From NCBI GenBank assembly GCA_945876155.1, contig CAMCMW010000096.1:1-6233 (forward strand): DNA of 6,233 bases, in the 5' to 3' direction. Below are positions 1 through 5,373 of this stretch, piece by piece. The DNA is from an uncultured Ruminococcus sp. Its GTDB lineage: Bacteria > Bacillota > Clostridia > Oscillospirales > Ruminococcaceae. The notes beneath the pieces are model-generated. The model searched no databases, was not told the origin of the DNA, and saw only the letters and a list, made by a program, of their open reading frames with translations. The position numbers and the translations under genes were made by a program. Every line of letters starts with the position of its first letter. Within the stretch, counting starts at the first letter, position 1.

Positions 1-1063
1 CGAGGTCACCGTCCATGACTGCGCCGATGTTTCCGGTTTCAAAGTTGGTTCTGTGGTCTTTTACCATTGTGTACGGCATGAAAACGTAGGAGCGAATCTG
101 CGCACCCCATGCGATTTCTTTCTGAACACCCTTGATATCGGAAATCTTGTCAAGATGTTCTCTTTCCTTGATTTCGATAAGCTTTGAACGGAGCATTTTC
201 ATAGCGTAGTCCTTGTTCTGGAACTGACTTCTCTGTGTCTGACAGGCAACAACGATACCGGTAGGAATGTGTGTCAGTCTTACGGCTGAAGAGGTCTTGT
301 TGATGTGCTGACCGCCTGCACCGCTTGCACGGTAAACATCCATTTTGAGGTCTTCAGGGCGAATGTCAACTTCAATGTTGTCATCAATTTCCGGCATGAC
401 TTCAACTGCCGCAAAGGAAGTGTGGCGTCTGCCTGAGGAATCGAACGGTGAAACTCTTACCAGTCTGTGGACGCCAGCCTCGGATTTGAGGTAGCCGTAA
501 GCGTTTTCACCCTCCACCAGTATGGACGCACTCTTCATTCCAGCCTCGTCGCCGTCAAGGTAGTCAAGGAGATTTACCTTGAAGTCGTGAGCCTCAGCCC
601 AGCGGTTGTACATTCTGTAGAGCATTTCCGCCCAGTCCTGCGCCTCTGTACCGCCTGCGCCGGCATGGAAAGTAATGATTGCGTTTGAGTTGTCATATTC
701 TCCGGTAAGGAGAGTTGCCAGCTTTTCGTTTTCAAGCTTTTTCTTGAATTCCTCAAGACCTGCGGTTATCTCCTCGGCAGAGTCCTCGTCACCCTCTTCA
801 ATGCAAAGTTCAGTAAGTGCGATTAAGTCGTCAAGCTGTGTGGAAAGGGATTCAAGACTTGCAATCTTGTTTTCGATAGACTTTGTTTTCTGCAAAACCT
901 GCTGGGACTTTTCCAGATCGTCCCAGAAACCCGGTTCGGCAGCTTTGTTTCTCAGTTCTTCCAGTTCAACCTTTGAATGTTCAATGTTGAGTACGTCCGC
1001 AAGTTCTTTTAATTCCGGAAGATATGAATTAAGTTCTGATTTCAGTTCGTCAAGTAATATCAT
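1..1063 (-). CDS. prfB: Peptide chain release factor 2 (RF2), 3' end cut by window edge
   Basis: RF2 reads UGA and UAA stop codons in the ribosomal A site and triggers release of the finished protein. I translated the minus strand from ATG at 1063-1061; it stays open for 354 codons to the left edge, about a dozen short of the usual RF2 length (around 365). A helical N-terminal domain is followed by the family motif AGAGGTEAQDW at residues 134-144. The SPF stop-codon recognition tripeptide, which marks RF2 rather than RF1, is at 205-207, and the catalytic GGQ is at 250-252 within ASGAGGQHIN. The start has AAGGAG at 1074-1069, 5 nt upstream. Many RF2 genes have an in-frame TGA and a +1 frameshift near codon 26; here codons 25-27 read CTC AAC ATT, so no frameshift is needed. 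Identity is very secure; the missing C-terminus is only the window edge. Confidence 0.98.
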   Translation of the reverse strand, partial: MILLDELKSELNSYLPELKELADVLNIEHSKVELEELRNKAAEPGFWDDLEKSQQVLQKTKSIENKIASLESLSTQLDDLIALTELCIEEGDEDSAEEITAGLEEFKKKLENEKLATLLTGEYDNSNAIITFHAGAGGTEAQDWAEMLYRMYNRWAEAHDFKVNLLDYLDGDEAGMKSASILVEGENAYGYLKSEAGVHRLVRVSPFDSSGRRHTSFAAVEVMPEIDDNIEVDIRPEDLKMDVYRASGAGGQHINKTSSAVRLTHIPTGIVVACQTQRSQFQNKDYAMKMLRSKLIEIKEREHLDKISDIKGVQKEIAWGAQIRSYVFMPYTMVKDHRTNFETGNIGAVMDGDL

Positions 1064-1113
1064 ATAAACTCCTTTTTAATGTTTTCTTGTGATTGATTTT
1101 TTTATGGTAATAT

Positions 1114-1129
1114 ATGTAACTGTTTACAT
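1114..1129. repeat. 16-bp palindrome ATGTAA-ACAG-TTACAT in the prfB leader
   Basis: Two perfect 6-bp arms (1129-1124 and 1119-1114, minus-strand reading) flank a 4-nt centre. It could form a small A/U-rich hairpin in the prfB leader RNA, or be a dimeric-repressor operator just downstream of the promoter. The inner 14 bases differ at one position (A for the central G) from the CcpA cre consensus as I recall it. The palindrome is certain; its function is not. Confidence 0.4.
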
Positions 1130-1144
1130 GTTCGGCTCCTTTTT
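1124..1144 (-). promoter_or_regulatory. SD plus ATG-TAA start-stop element in the prfB leader
   Basis: Within the inferred prfB leader, AAAAAGGAG (1144-1136) is followed after 6 nt by ATG (1129-1127) and directly by TAA (1126-1124). The spacing is what a real start site would have, so a ribosome could initiate and at once face a stop codon that RF1 and RF2 both read. The element lies about 25 nt after the inferred transcription start and 60 nt before the prfB start codon. The sequence is seen directly; any role in controlling RF2 level is inference, and a chance SD-ATG-TAA cannot be excluded. Confidence 0.35.
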
Positions 1145-1161
1145 GCAATGTGATACATCTT

Positions 1162-1190
1162 ATTATACTACATTTTTCAGAAAACTGCAA
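1162..1190 (-). promoter_or_regulatory. Sigma-A-type promoter for prfB
   Basis: On the minus strand a perfect TATAAT (1167-1162) lies 17 bp downstream of a weak -35, TTGCAG (1190-1185). Transcription would begin near 1155, giving a leader of roughly 90 nt before the prfB ATG. The -10 and spacing are convincing; the -35 matches consensus at only three positions. Confidence 0.7.
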
Positions 1191-1218
1191 ATTTTTAAAG
1201 AAATTTTTTTGAAAGTAT

Positions 1219-1246
1219 TTGAAAAATAGAAAAAATGTGATATAAT
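1219..1246 (+). promoter_or_regulatory. Promoter for the zinc-finger membrane protein gene and probably galU
   Basis: TTGAAA (1219-1224) and a perfect TATAAT (1241-1246) are 16 bp apart, and TG at 1238-1239 gives an extended -10 (TGATATAAT). Transcription would begin near 1253, about 35 nt before the ATG at 1288. A second -10-like TATACT at 1249-1254 has no matching -35. With no promoter visible between the two genes, galU probably depends on this site. Confidence 0.75.
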
Positions 1247-1287
1247 AATATACTATAAAGCTGAAATATGAATATCTGGAGGACGGA

Positions 1288-2244
1288 ATGTCAAATTATC
1301 TGGGATATAAATGTGTTGTCTGCGGACAGAAATTTGATGAAAAAGACGATATAGTAGTCTGCCCTGAATGCGGTACGCCGTATCACAGGGAATGTTATAT
1401 GAAATCGGGAAAATGTGTCAATGAGGAACTGCATAAGACCGGTGAAAGCTGGAAAGGACAGAGGGAACGTGAAAACGAGAAATCCGAGTACAAGAAATGT
1501 CCTTACTGCGGTACTGTAAACAAGCCCCACACTATCATCTGTGAACACTGCGGTGCTCCGCTGGTTGATGAACTTAACAAAAATATGGCATCGGGAAATG
1601 CAGAGGGAAACTTCGGCGGAATGAACGGTGCTCCGGGAAACGGCGGAATGTATGGGAATACGTTTGCGTTCAACCCCCAGGACAAATGCTGCGGAATGAA
1701 TCCGGAGGAAGATTTTGAATCGGTAAAGCTTAAAGAACTGGCTGATTTTGTCAACACTAATCAGATGTATTATCTGCCGATTTTCAAAAAAATGAAAGAT
1801 ACCGGACAGAAGGTTTCACTCAATATCATTTCGTTTATTTTCCCTCAGCTTTATTTTGCCAACAGAAAAATGTGGATATGGACGGCTCTTTCTATTCTGA
1901 TATCAGTCGTGCTGAGTATACCGACATTGTTATATCTGATGTTTGAATATAATATTTCCGGCGGTATATTTGACATTATAAATATAGAATCAAAAGGCTT
2001 TGAAATGATTTATAATGCCTCGGGCTTTTTAAGTTTTGCGTTCAAGGCACTTATGCTGATGTTCTCAAACTGGCTTTATTACAGATTTTCACTGAAGAAA
2101 ATCAAACAGAACAGGCTGGAGGAACAGGAAGCAAGCTCTCAGAGGTTATCCGCAGCAGGCGGTACAAGTATGGCGGCAATATTCATTGCGTTTGCTGTTG
2201 AGTCAGTGCTTACACTTTTGCTTTGGTTTATTTTTACAAAATAG
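1288..2244 (+). CDS. Membrane protein with N-terminal RING-like zinc domain, zinc ribbon and DUF2628-like region
   Basis: Function unknown; 318 residues. The N-terminus has eight candidate zinc ligands in cross-brace order, C9, C12, C25, C28, H33, C36, C43 and H49, with the core VVCPECGTPYHREC, matching the prokaryotic RING finger family (Prok-RING_1 type). A second four-Cys zinc ribbon follows (C71, C74, C85, C88). A Gly/Asn/Met-rich linker spans about 100-138. The C-terminal half holds a segment like DUF2628 (YYLPIFKKM, then SLNIISFIFPQLYFANRKMW, about 161-196) and three hydrophobic stretches at about 196-219, 245-265 and 294-316 that should cross the membrane. No signal peptide is visible, so the zinc part is probably cytoplasmic. 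Start ATG has TGGAGG (1277-1282) 5 nt upstream. It lies 22 bp before galU and is probably cotranscribed with it. Zinc-binding architecture is sure; partner and role are not. Confidence 0.85.
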   Translation: MSNYLGYKCVVCGQKFDEKDDIVVCPECGTPYHRECYMKSGKCVNEELHKTGESWKGQRERENEKSEYKKCPYCGTVNKPHTIICEHCGAPLVDELNKNMASGNAEGNFGGMNGAPGNGGMYGNTFAFNPQDKCCGMNPEEDFESVKLKELADFVNTNQMYYLPIFKKMKDTGQKVSLNIISFIFPQLYFANRKMWIWTALSILISVVLSIPTLLYLMFEYNISGGIFDIINIESKGFEMIYNASGFLSFAFKALMLMFSNWLYYRFSLKKIKQNRLEEQEASSQRLSAAGGTSMAAIFIAFAVESVLTLLLWFIFTK

Positions 2245-2266
2245 ATATGATATTACGGAGGGTTTT

Positions 2267-3148
2267 ATGAAAATAAAAAAGGCAATTATACCGGCTGCCG
2301 GTCTGGGGACAAGAGTCCTTCCGGCAACAAAGGCAATACCTAAGGAAATGTTTCCGATTGTGGACAAGCCTGCGATACAATACATTGTTGAAGAGGCAGC
2401 AAGAAGCGGAATTGAGGATATTCTGATTATAACAAGCCGTGGAAAATCTGAGATGGAAGACCATTTCGACAGAAATCCGGAGCTTGAAAGCAAGCTGAAA
2501 TCCGGTGGTGACGCAAAGAAAAAGATGCTTGAAGAGGTAATCGGTGCGGCACAGCTTGCAAATATAACCTATGTCAGACAGCAGGAGCAGAAAGGTCTGG
2601 GACACGCTGTTTTGCAGGCTAAGAAGTTTGTGGGTGACGAGCCTTTTGCAGTCCTTTACGGCGATGACGTAATTATCGGTGAGGATCCGTGCATAGGTCA
2701 GCTTATGAGGGCTTATGAGGAAACAGGACTCTGCGGTGCTGTGGGTATAAAAGAGGTTTCGAGACAGGACGTCCAGAAGTACAGCTCAATGAAACTTGAA
2801 TCTATCAGTGACAACATTTACAAGGTTACTGACATGATAGAAAAACCTGCTCCGGGTCAGGAATTCTCACTGTTTTCAATTCTTGGAAGATGTATTCTTC
2901 CGGCTGAGATTTTCACTATTCTTGAGGAGATTCCTTACGGTGCCGGAAACGAACTTCAGCTGACAGATGCAATGAAAGTCCTTGCACAGCGTTCAGGAGT
3001 AGCCGGAGTTGATTTTACAGGTACAAGATACGATATGGGCAACAAGCTCGGAATCTTAAAGGCACAGGTGGAAGTAGGTCTTGCACATCCCGAAATCGGC
3101 AGTGATTTCAAGGAATATCTGAAAAAAATTGCAGAAAATTTAAAATAA
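2267..3148 (+). CDS. galU: UTP-glucose-1-phosphate uridylyltransferase (UDP-glucose pyrophosphorylase)
   Basis: Joins UTP and glucose-1-phosphate to give UDP-glucose and pyrophosphate in the cytoplasm, feeding glycolipid, polysaccharide and galactose pathways. The 293-residue protein opens with the nucleotide-binding signature AAGLGTRVLPATKAIPKEM (10-28), followed by a GDD at 132-134, IEKP at 191-194 and NELQLTD at 228-234, all in the order expected for bacterial GalU, and its length is normal. I chose ATG 2267 because GGAGG (2257-2261) sits 5 nt upstream and the protein then begins MKIKKAIIPAAG like its homologues; an in-frame ATG at 2186 would add 27 unrelated residues inside the preceding gene. 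No terminator hairpin follows, so transcription may run on into the ribosomal operon. The symbol galU is used; some Gram-positive genomes call the same enzyme gtaB. Confidence 0.95.
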   Translation: MKIKKAIIPAAGLGTRVLPATKAIPKEMFPIVDKPAIQYIVEEAARSGIEDILIITSRGKSEMEDHFDRNPELESKLKSGGDAKKKMLEEVIGAAQLANITYVRQQEQKGLGHAVLQAKKFVGDEPFAVLYGDDVIIGEDPCIGQLMRAYEETGLCGAVGIKEVSRQDVQKYSSMKLESISDNIYKVTDMIEKPAPGQEFSLFSILGRCILPAEIFTILEEIPYGAGNELQLTDAMKVLAQRSGVAGVDFTGTRYDMGNKLGILKAQVEVGLAHPEIGSDFKEYLKKIAENLK

Positions 3149-3151
3149 TAC

Positions 3152-3180
3152 TTGACAATCCCTTAAAAATAGTATATAAT
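3152..3180 (+). promoter_or_regulatory. Consensus sigma-A promoter for rpsF-ssb-rpsR
   Basis: TTGACA (3152-3157) and TATAAT (3175-3180) both match consensus perfectly and are 17 bp apart, as expected for a heavily transcribed ribosomal protein operon. The -35 begins 4 nt after the galU stop codon. Transcription should start near 3187, giving a leader of about 54 nt. Confidence 0.92.
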
Positions 3181-3190
3181 TAATCTGTTA

Positions 3191-3231
3191 TCCTTGCTCG
3201 TATTTTAAGACGGGCTAAATCCAGAAGGAGG
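3191..3231 (+). promoter_or_regulatory. Possible fold in the rpsF leader that pairs the Shine-Dalgarno
   Basis: GCTCGT (3196-3201) can pair with ACGGGC (3210-3215) in a 6-bp stem with one G-U pair and an 8-nt loop. TCCTT (3191-3195), directly 5' of it, can pair with AAGGA (3225-3229) in the rpsF Shine-Dalgarno, leaving a 9-nt bulge (3216-3224). The two helices would stack and hide the ribosome binding site. S6:S18 feedback on rpsF leaders is known in bacteria, but the CCG trinucleotide I recall from that motif is absent here, so this is only a candidate. Pairing was found by eye; no energy was calculated. Confidence 0.35.
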
Positions 3232-3240
3232 TGTTTCAAT

Positions 3241-3531
3241 ATGGCAAAATTATCCGCTAAGTATGAAGTTATGGTTGTATTCAGCATCAAGAACGGCGAA
3301 GATAACGTAAAGGCTCTCGTTGAAAAGTTCAAGGCTCTTATCGAAAAGAACGGAACTCTTGAAGAGGTAAACGAATGGGGCAAGCGTAAGCTGGCTTATG
3401 AGATCAACTATGAGACAGAGGCTTACTATGTTCTTTACACATTTGAGTCCAAGCCTGATTTCCCGGCTGAGCTCGAAAGAGTTATGAACATCACAGACGG
3501 CGTTCTGCGTTCTATGGTTACAGTTAAGTAA
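3241..3531 (+). CDS. rpsF: 30S ribosomal protein S6
   Basis: S6 forms a heterodimer with S18 on the platform of the 30S subunit. The 96-residue product matches bacterial S6 in length and pattern: YEVMVVF in the first strand (8-14), then the strongly conserved block WGKRKLAYEINYETEAYYVL, and ELERVMNITDGVLRSMV near the end. It lacks the long acidic C-terminal tail of the enterobacterial protein. The Shine-Dalgarno AAGGAGGTG (3225-3233) is almost fully complementary to the 16S 3' end and well spaced from ATG 3241. It is first in an operon with ssb (26 bp away) and rpsR, an order conserved across many bacteria. Confidence 0.97.
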   Translation: MAKLSAKYEVMVVFSIKNGEDNVKALVEKFKALIEKNGTLEEVNEWGKRKLAYEINYETEAYYVLYTFESKPDFPAELERVMNITDGVLRSMVTVK

Positions 3532-3557
3532 TTACAACCGATTGGAGGACTTCAAAA

Positions 3558-4043
3558 ATGCTTAATAAGGTTATTCTGATGGGCAGACTTACTGCTGATC
3601 CGGAACTCAGACAGACACCATCGGGTGTTTCATCATGCAGATTTTCTGTTGCGATTAACAGAAACTATGCATCAAAGGAAACCGGTGAAAGGCAGACAGA
3701 TTTTATCAATGTAGTTGCATGGCGCCAGACTGCTGAATTTGTAAGCAGATATTTCTCAAAAGGTAAAATGATAATCGTTGAAGGCAGTCTGAGAAATAAT
3801 AATTACACTGATCAGAATGGTGTAAAGCATTATTCCATGGACGTATATGCTGATAACGTTTCATTTGGTGAAAGCAAGTCCGCAGGTGCTGCAAACAGCA
3901 TTACAGGCGGAAACAGCAATTTCCAGCAGCCTCAGCAGACCCAGCAGGCACCGGCTCAGTCACAGCCGGCAGAAGAAACTGTTTCACTTGGTGATCTGGG
4001 CGATTTTGAAGAAATCCTCAGTGACGGCGAAGTGCCGTTCTGA
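3558..4043 (+). CDS. ssb: Single-stranded DNA-binding protein
   Basis: Coats single-stranded DNA during replication, repair and recombination and recruits partner proteins. The 161-residue protein has the expected OB-fold over about residues 1-105, opening with NKVILMGRLTADPELRQTPSG and containing FINVVAWRQTAEFVSRYFSKG and the GSLRNNNY segment. A Gln/Pro/Ala-rich disordered linker follows, and it ends in an acidic tip, SDGEVPF, equivalent to the DDDIPF partner-binding tail of E. coli SSB but with a glycine among the acidic residues. GGAGG (3544-3548) is 9 nt before the ATG. Its place between rpsF and rpsR marks it as the main housekeeping SSB rather than a phage or plasmid copy, and ties its expression to ribosomal protein synthesis. 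Confidence 0.97.
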   Translation: MLNKVILMGRLTADPELRQTPSGVSSCRFSVAINRNYASKETGERQTDFINVVAWRQTAEFVSRYFSKGKMIIVEGSLRNNNYTDQNGVKHYSMDVYADNVSFGESKSAGAANSITGGNSNFQQPQQTQQAPAQSQPAEETVSLGDLGDFEEILSDGEVPF

Positions 4044-4073
4044 TATACTTTATATTGAAGGAGGTTTTCTGTA

Positions 4074-4316
4074 ATGGAAAGAGAAAGAAATTCCCGTGGA
4101 CCTAAGAGACCACGTAAAAAGGTTTGTATGTTCTGTGCTGACAGAGTAGAAGAAATCGATTACAAGGATATCGCAAGACTCAGAAAGTGCATGACTGACA
4201 GAGCTAAGATTCTGCCAAGAAGAGTTACAGGTACTTGCGCATTCCATCAGCGTCAGCTGACAGTGGCAATCAAGAGAGCAAGATACGTTGCACTCCTGCC
4301 ATACGTAAGTGAATAA
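4074..4316 (+). CDS. rpsR: 30S ribosomal protein S18, zinc-ligand-bearing form
   Basis: S18 partners S6 on the 30S platform. The 80-residue product contains [11 protein letters not shown] (28-38), [18 protein letters not shown] (45-62) and [13 protein letters not shown] (65-77), all typical. Four likely zinc ligands are present, C18 and C21 in VCMFC, and C55 and H58 in TCAFH. This is the C+ version; E. coli S18 has lost most of these residues. The loop before KILPRR reads DRA where a Gly (RGK or SGK) is usual, a minor change. AAGGAGG (4058-4064) is 9 nt upstream of the ATG. It lies 30 bp after ssb, and its TAA is followed directly by a second in-frame TAA. It is the last gene before a strong terminator. 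Confidence 0.97.
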   Translation: MERERNSRGPKRPRKKVCMFCADRVEEIDYKDIARLRKCMTDRAKILPRRVTGTCAFHQRQLTVAIKRARYVALLPYVSE

Positions 4317-4325
4317 TAAAAAATC

Positions 4326-4351
4326 AAGAGAAGCTGCGGCTTCTCTTTTTT
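4326..4351 (+). terminator. Intrinsic terminator of the rpsF-ssb-rpsR operon
   Basis: A perfect 9-bp stem, AAGAGAAGC (4326-4334) with GGC-starting arm GCTTCTCTT (4339-4347), closes a TGCG loop and runs into a six-T tract (4346-4351). It starts 10 nt after the rpsR stop codon. The geometry is textbook Rho-independent. Confidence 0.93.
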
Positions 4352-4371
4352 GTTTATCTGTATGGTCAATT

Positions 4372-4473
4372 ATGCTCTATGCATTTGGTGAAATTATGGA
4401 TAATATGCTTTATATTAATTACAATGTTAAAAAATTAACTGATATGTATGAAAAAGACCACAGTGAAAATTGA
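4372..4473 (+). other. Possible small ORF or gene remnant (33 codons) between two terminators
   Basis: An ATG-to-TGA frame encodes MLYAFGEIMDNMLYINYNV and then KKLTDMYEKDHSEN. The ATG at 4372 has no Shine-Dalgarno. An internal ATG at 4396 has a weak GGTGA 5 nt upstream and would give 25 residues. I do not recognise the peptide and see no convincing promoter. Its stop codon lies 9 nt before an intrinsic terminator, the arrangement expected of a real gene's end, so it could be a small protein, the tail of a decayed gene, or chance. The rest of 4352-4526 shows only that terminator. Confidence 0.15.
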
Positions 4474-4482
4474 TTTCTGAAC

Positions 4483-4511
4483 CGTTCATTTTTTTAATGG
4501 ACGTTTTTTTT
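4483..4511 (+). terminator. Second intrinsic terminator upstream of thyX
   Basis: CGTTCATT (4483-4490) pairs with AATGGACG (4496-4503), 8 bp including one T-G wobble, around a TTTTT loop, followed by eight T residues (4504-4511). It would stop plus-strand transcription 16 bp before the thyX -35. It is 130 bp beyond the rpsR terminator with no established gene between, so it is either a back-up terminator or ends an unrecognised short transcript. The opposite strand has no T tract after the stem. Confidence 0.8.
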
Positions 4512-4526
4512 CATACATAATAACAG

Positions 4527-4555
4527 TTGACGAGCAACGTGTAAAATGTTATAAT
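4527..4555 (+). promoter_or_regulatory. Sigma-A promoter for thyX-tmk
   Basis: TTGACG (4527-4532; five of six consensus bases) and a perfect TATAAT (4550-4555) are 17 bp apart. Transcription should begin near 4562, only about 20-30 nt before the thyX start, which leaves no room for a large riboswitch. Confidence 0.9.
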
Positions 4556-4581
4556 TATAAGGAATAAACTCAATTGTAAGG

Positions 4582-5373
4582 ATGTTGAAATTGAACGTTA
4601 CATTAATAGAATATACACCACAGCCGGAAAAAATCGTCGCAGCAGCGGCAAAGCTTTGCTATTCCGACTCCGGATGTGAAAATATCATGGACGGTCTTGA
4701 CGAGGAAAAGACACAGTCCTTTGTGAAAATGCTGTCAGATATGGGACACGAAAGCCCCATTGAACACGTCAGCTTTACCTTTGGAATCGAAGGTGTTTCC
4801 AGAGCGTTGCTTGCTCAGATTACACGCCACAGACACGCTTCTTTTTCTGTGCAGAGCCAGCGGTATGTGAGAAAGAATAATTTTGTTTACATTACCCCTC
4901 CGGCAATTTCAGAGGACAGCGAGATAAATGAAATGTACTGCAAGGCAATGAATAACTCATATAATGCCTACAATAGTATTGCGGACAGGCTTGCTGAAAA
5001 GTATTTTTCTGAGTTTTCAGCGGAGGGTCTGAGCGAAAAGGCGGCAAGGTCAAAGGCTGAGAAAAAGGCTATCGAGGACGCAAGATTTGTCCTGCCGAAT
5101 GCCTGCGAAACCAAAATGGTGGTAACCATGAACGCAAGAAGTCTTGTGAATTTCTTTAAGCTGAGATGCTGTAACAGGGCGCAGTGGGAGATTCGTGAAC
5201 TTGCCGAGGAAATGTATAAGCTTTGCTATGAGGCGGCACCGTCGTTGTTCTGTAATGCCGGACCGTCATGCTGTAACGGTGGGTGTACGGAGGGCAAAAT
5301 GACCTGCGGCAAGGCTGCTGAGGTGAAACAAAAATTTGAAAAGATAAAGGCTGATATAGATGAAAAAAGGTAA
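4582..5373 (+). CDS. thyX: Flavin-dependent thymidylate synthase (ThyX)
   Basis: Makes dTMP from dUMP using methylene-tetrahydrofolate, FAD and NADPH; it replaces the unrelated ThyA in many anaerobes. The signature RHRxxxxxxxS is present as RHRHASFSVQS (82-92), preceded by GHESPIEH (55-62) and followed by the substrate-binding region around NARSLVNFFKLR (184-195). At 263 residues it is at the long end for the family, with an extra Lys/Glu-rich stretch near 140-165 and a Cys-rich tail (C224, C230, C231, C235, C242). The start is uncertain. ATG 4582 is the conventional choice, but AAGG abuts it and is too close to act as its ribosome binding site. TTG 4591 has AAGGA (4578-4582) at 8 nt and would give MNVTLIEYTPQPEK, which fits the family's N-terminus well. 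It overlaps tmk by 14 nt. Confidence 0.95.
   Translation: MLKLNVTLIEYTPQPEKIVAAAAKLCYSDSGCENIMDGLDEEKTQSFVKMLSDMGHESPIEHVSFTFGIEGVSRALLAQITRHRHASFSVQSQRYVRKNNFVYITPPAISEDSEINEMYCKAMNNSYNAYNSIADRLAEKYFSEFSAEGLSEKAARSKAEKKAIEDARFVLPNACETKMVVTMNARSLVNFFKLRCCNRAQWEIRELAEEMYKLCYEAAPSLFCNAGPSCCNGGCTEGKMTCGKAAEVKQKFEKIKADIDEKR

Noticed and set aside
1049..1063. TTACTTGAC at prfB codons 3-5 as a relic frameshift site
   Set aside because: It resembles CUUUGAC with a base missing, but the true site lies near codon 26 in RF2 alignments, and no stop or alternate frame is needed here.
467..1067. Plus-strand open frames opposite prfB (467-688 and 675-1067)
   Set aside because: They are antisense to a highly conserved RF2 frame, are Ser/Phe-rich low-complexity translations, and have no supported ribosome binding sites.
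1191..1235. A/T-rich runs between the divergent promoters as a terminator
   Set aside because: There is no GC-containing stem before a T tract in either direction; the runs fit ordinary AT-rich promoter DNA.
2186..2266. A longer galU starting at ATG 2186
   Set aside because: The extra 27 residues overlap the preceding gene in another frame, have no GalU similarity, and ATG 2267 has a strong, well-spaced ribosome binding site.
3187..3240. A canonical S6:S18 leader motif
   Set aside because: There is no CCG trinucleotide on the plus strand in the leader, so I list only a generic candidate fold.
4483..4511. Bidirectional terminator
   Set aside because: On the minus strand the stem is followed by mixed sequence, not a T tract, and no minus-strand gene points at it.
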